Of a DNA stretch of 64,000 nucleotides, positions 62,964 to 64,000 are shown piece after piece; the first letter of the stretch is position 1; each line of letters opens with the position of its first letter. The translations under genes were made by a program, and so were the position numbers. This DNA is from Chitinophaga sp. GbtcB8 (GTDB lineage Bacteria; Bacteroidota; Bacteroidia; Chitinophagales; Chitinophagaceae): positions 59,839-123,838 of the forward strand of contig NZ_JAGXJN010000021.1 of the NCBI RefSeq assembly GCF_019091455.1, read 5' to 3'. The notes beneath the pieces are model-generated. The model saw nothing but the letters and a program-made list of their open reading frames with translations. It made no database searches and was not told the DNA's origin.

Positions 62964-63623
62964 ATGGAACTCAACATAAAAGTATGCGGTATTACCCGGG
63001 AGCAGGACCTACAAGCCCTGGTGCAGTATGGTGTGAACTATGCCGGTTTTATCTTTTATGAAAGATCGCCCCGTTTGGTAACAGGTAAGCTGGATGCAGC
63101 TACAGTACGCAGCACTACCGGTATAAAAAAGGCAGGCGTGTTTGTGGATGAAGATCTGCAAGCCGTGCAACAACAGGTAGCCGATTACGGGCTGGATCTG
63201 GTGCAGCTGCATGGCAATGAAACACCGGAATATTGTGCTGCCATCAGGAAAGCAGTACCGGTGGTAAAAGCTTTTCGTATAGGGGAGCAGGTGAGCTGGC
63301 AGCAGCTGGAGCCCTTTATACCGGTAAGCGACTACTTTTTGTTTGATACCGCGGTAGGAAAATCCTACGGTGGTACCGGCCAGCAGTTCAACTGGGACCT
63401 GCTGAAAAGTTATCCCTTCAGCCATCCTTTTTTCCTGAGCGGTGGCATTGGCCCGGAACACGCAGCAGCATTGTCTGAGCTGGAATTGCCGGCTTTATTT
63501 GCAGTGGATGTGAACAGCCGTTTTGAAACAGCACCCGGTGTAAAGGATATAGAGAAGGTGCAGGGGTTTGTGGAAGCGGTCCGTGGATCATCAACGATCA
63601 ACTTTTTAAATCAAAAAAACTAA
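62964..63623 (+). CDS. trpF: Phosphoribosylanthranilate isomerase
   Basis: 219 residues: KVCGITREQDLQALVQYGVNYAGFIFYERSPR with the catalytic Cys, KKAGVFVDEDLQAVQQQVADYGLDLVQLHGNETPEYC, YFLFDTAVGKSYGGTGQQFNWDLL with the catalytic Asp, FFLSGGIGPEHAAAL and VDVNSRFETAPGVKDIEKVQGFVEAV. It performs the Amadori rearrangement between TrpD and TrpC. It is separate from TrpC, as usual in Bacteroidota, and ends 4 bases before trpB. Confidence 0.97.
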   Translation: MELNIKVCGITREQDLQALVQYGVNYAGFIFYERSPRLVTGKLDAATVRSTTGIKKAGVFVDEDLQAVQQQVADYGLDLVQLHGNETPEYCAAIRKAVPVVKAFRIGEQVSWQQLEPFIPVSDYFLFDTAVGKSYGGTGQQFNWDLLKSYPFSHPFFLSGGIGPEHAAALSELELPALFAVDVNSRFETAPGVKDIEKVQGFVEAVRGSSTINFLNQKN

Positions 63624-63627
63624 AAGA

Positions 63628-64000
63628 ATGGAGATTGCGGTAAATACAAAGGGCTCCAAATACCATGTGAACGAAAAGGGTTATTACGGCAGCTTTGGCG
63701 GGGCATACATTCCCGAAATGCTGTATCCCAATGTAGAGGAGCTGCGGCAGAACTACATGCAGATACTGGGCGACCCTGGTTTTCAGCAGGAGTTCACCCA
63801 GCTGCTGAAAGATTATGTGGGCCGTCCGTCGCCGCTGTACCTGGCTAAACGTTTGTCTGAAAAATATAAGGCCAACATCTACCTGAAGCGGGAAGACCTG
63901 AACCATACCGGTGCACATAAGGTGAACAACACCATTGGGCAGATCCTGCTGGCGCAGCGCCTGGGCAAAAAACGCATTATTGCGGAAACCGGCGCAGGCC
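63628..64000 (+). CDS. trpB: Tryptophan synthase beta chain, N-terminal part
   Basis: The first 124 codons from ATG 63628; the gene runs past the window end. KGYYGSFGGAYIPEMLYPNVEELRQNY, GRPSPLYLAKRLSEKYKANIYLKREDLNHTGAHKVNNTIGQILLAQRLGKKRIIAETGAG are diagnostic of TrpB; the Lys in HTGAHKVNN binds pyridoxal phosphate. It condenses indole with serine. trpA is expected downstream. Confidence 0.97.
   Translation, partial: MEIAVNTKGSKYHVNEKGYYGSFGGAYIPEMLYPNVEELRQNYMQILGDPGFQQEFTQLLKDYVGRPSPLYLAKRLSEKYKANIYLKREDLNHTGAHKVNNTIGQILLAQRLGKKRIIAETGAG

Noticed and set aside
1..64000. CRISPR arrays, tRNA and rRNA genes
   Set aside because: No regularly spaced direct repeats, cloverleaf sequences or rRNA-like stretches were found on reading the intergenic regions.

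Overview
The window reads as a chromosome segment of a Bacteroidota bacterium, most likely a Chitinophaga-type member of the Chitinophagaceae. The signs are SusC/SusD pairs, ECF sigma/FecR pairs, promoters of the TTTG-N18-20-TAnnTTTG type, weak Shine-Dalgarno sequences, a fused hisB and many secreted glycosidases. Both ends cut through genes: a pectate lyase tail at base 1 and trpB at base 64000.

Bases 1-44125 form one very large glycan-utilisation locus, nearly all on the + strand. In order it holds: a pectate-lyase C-terminus, DUF3826, a beta-helix/DUF6298 protein, a GH140 apiosidase fused to a GH43-like propeller, a sialidase-fold protein, GH78 rhamnosidase, a second sialidase-fold protein, a sugar isomerase-like TIM barrel, GH106 rhamnosidase, a GH43-like propeller and a GH2 enzyme. 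Two minus-strand genes follow (a YhcG-type nuclease and a DUF5703 protein). The + strand then resumes with a tandem esterase, a DUF1080-PA14 lipoprotein, a propeller-cupredoxin protein, an alpha/alpha-toroid-GH95 fusion and a second DUF1080 protein. The control and uptake block comes next (ECF sigma, FecR, SusC, SusD), then a second GH106. Apiosidase together with several rhamnosidases, GH95, GH2, sialidase folds and pectate lyase points to pectin side chains, most simply rhamnogalacturonan II. The pairing of DUF1080 proteins with a copper-type cupredoxin suggests an additional, untested oxidative or keto-sugar branch.

Bases 44119-47170 (minus strand) hold a second, apparently eroded regulatory cluster: a full ECF sigma factor, an ArsR regulator, a FecR anti-sigma factor and an ECF sigma factor that keeps region 2 only. 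Bases 47811-54045 hold a PepSY membrane protein, an ABC-type permease and a GH3 beta-glucosidase.

Bases 54059-64000 are amino-acid biosynthesis. The order is hisG-hisD-hisC-hisB, then directly trpE-trpG-trpD-trpC-trpF-trpB. Each operon is preceded by an unannotated leader-peptide gene (7 His codons among 20; WWW in a 17-residue peptide), a strong intrinsic terminator, and visible alternative pairings that make a classical attenuator. The his operon stops at hisB, so hisH/A/F/I must lie elsewhere.

The most interesting signals are: the duplicated, covarying hairpin leader in front of susC; the propeller-cupredoxin/DUF1080 module; the two unusual glycosidase fusions; the sigma factor lacking region 4; and the two attenuators with near-identical promoter-to-leader geometry.
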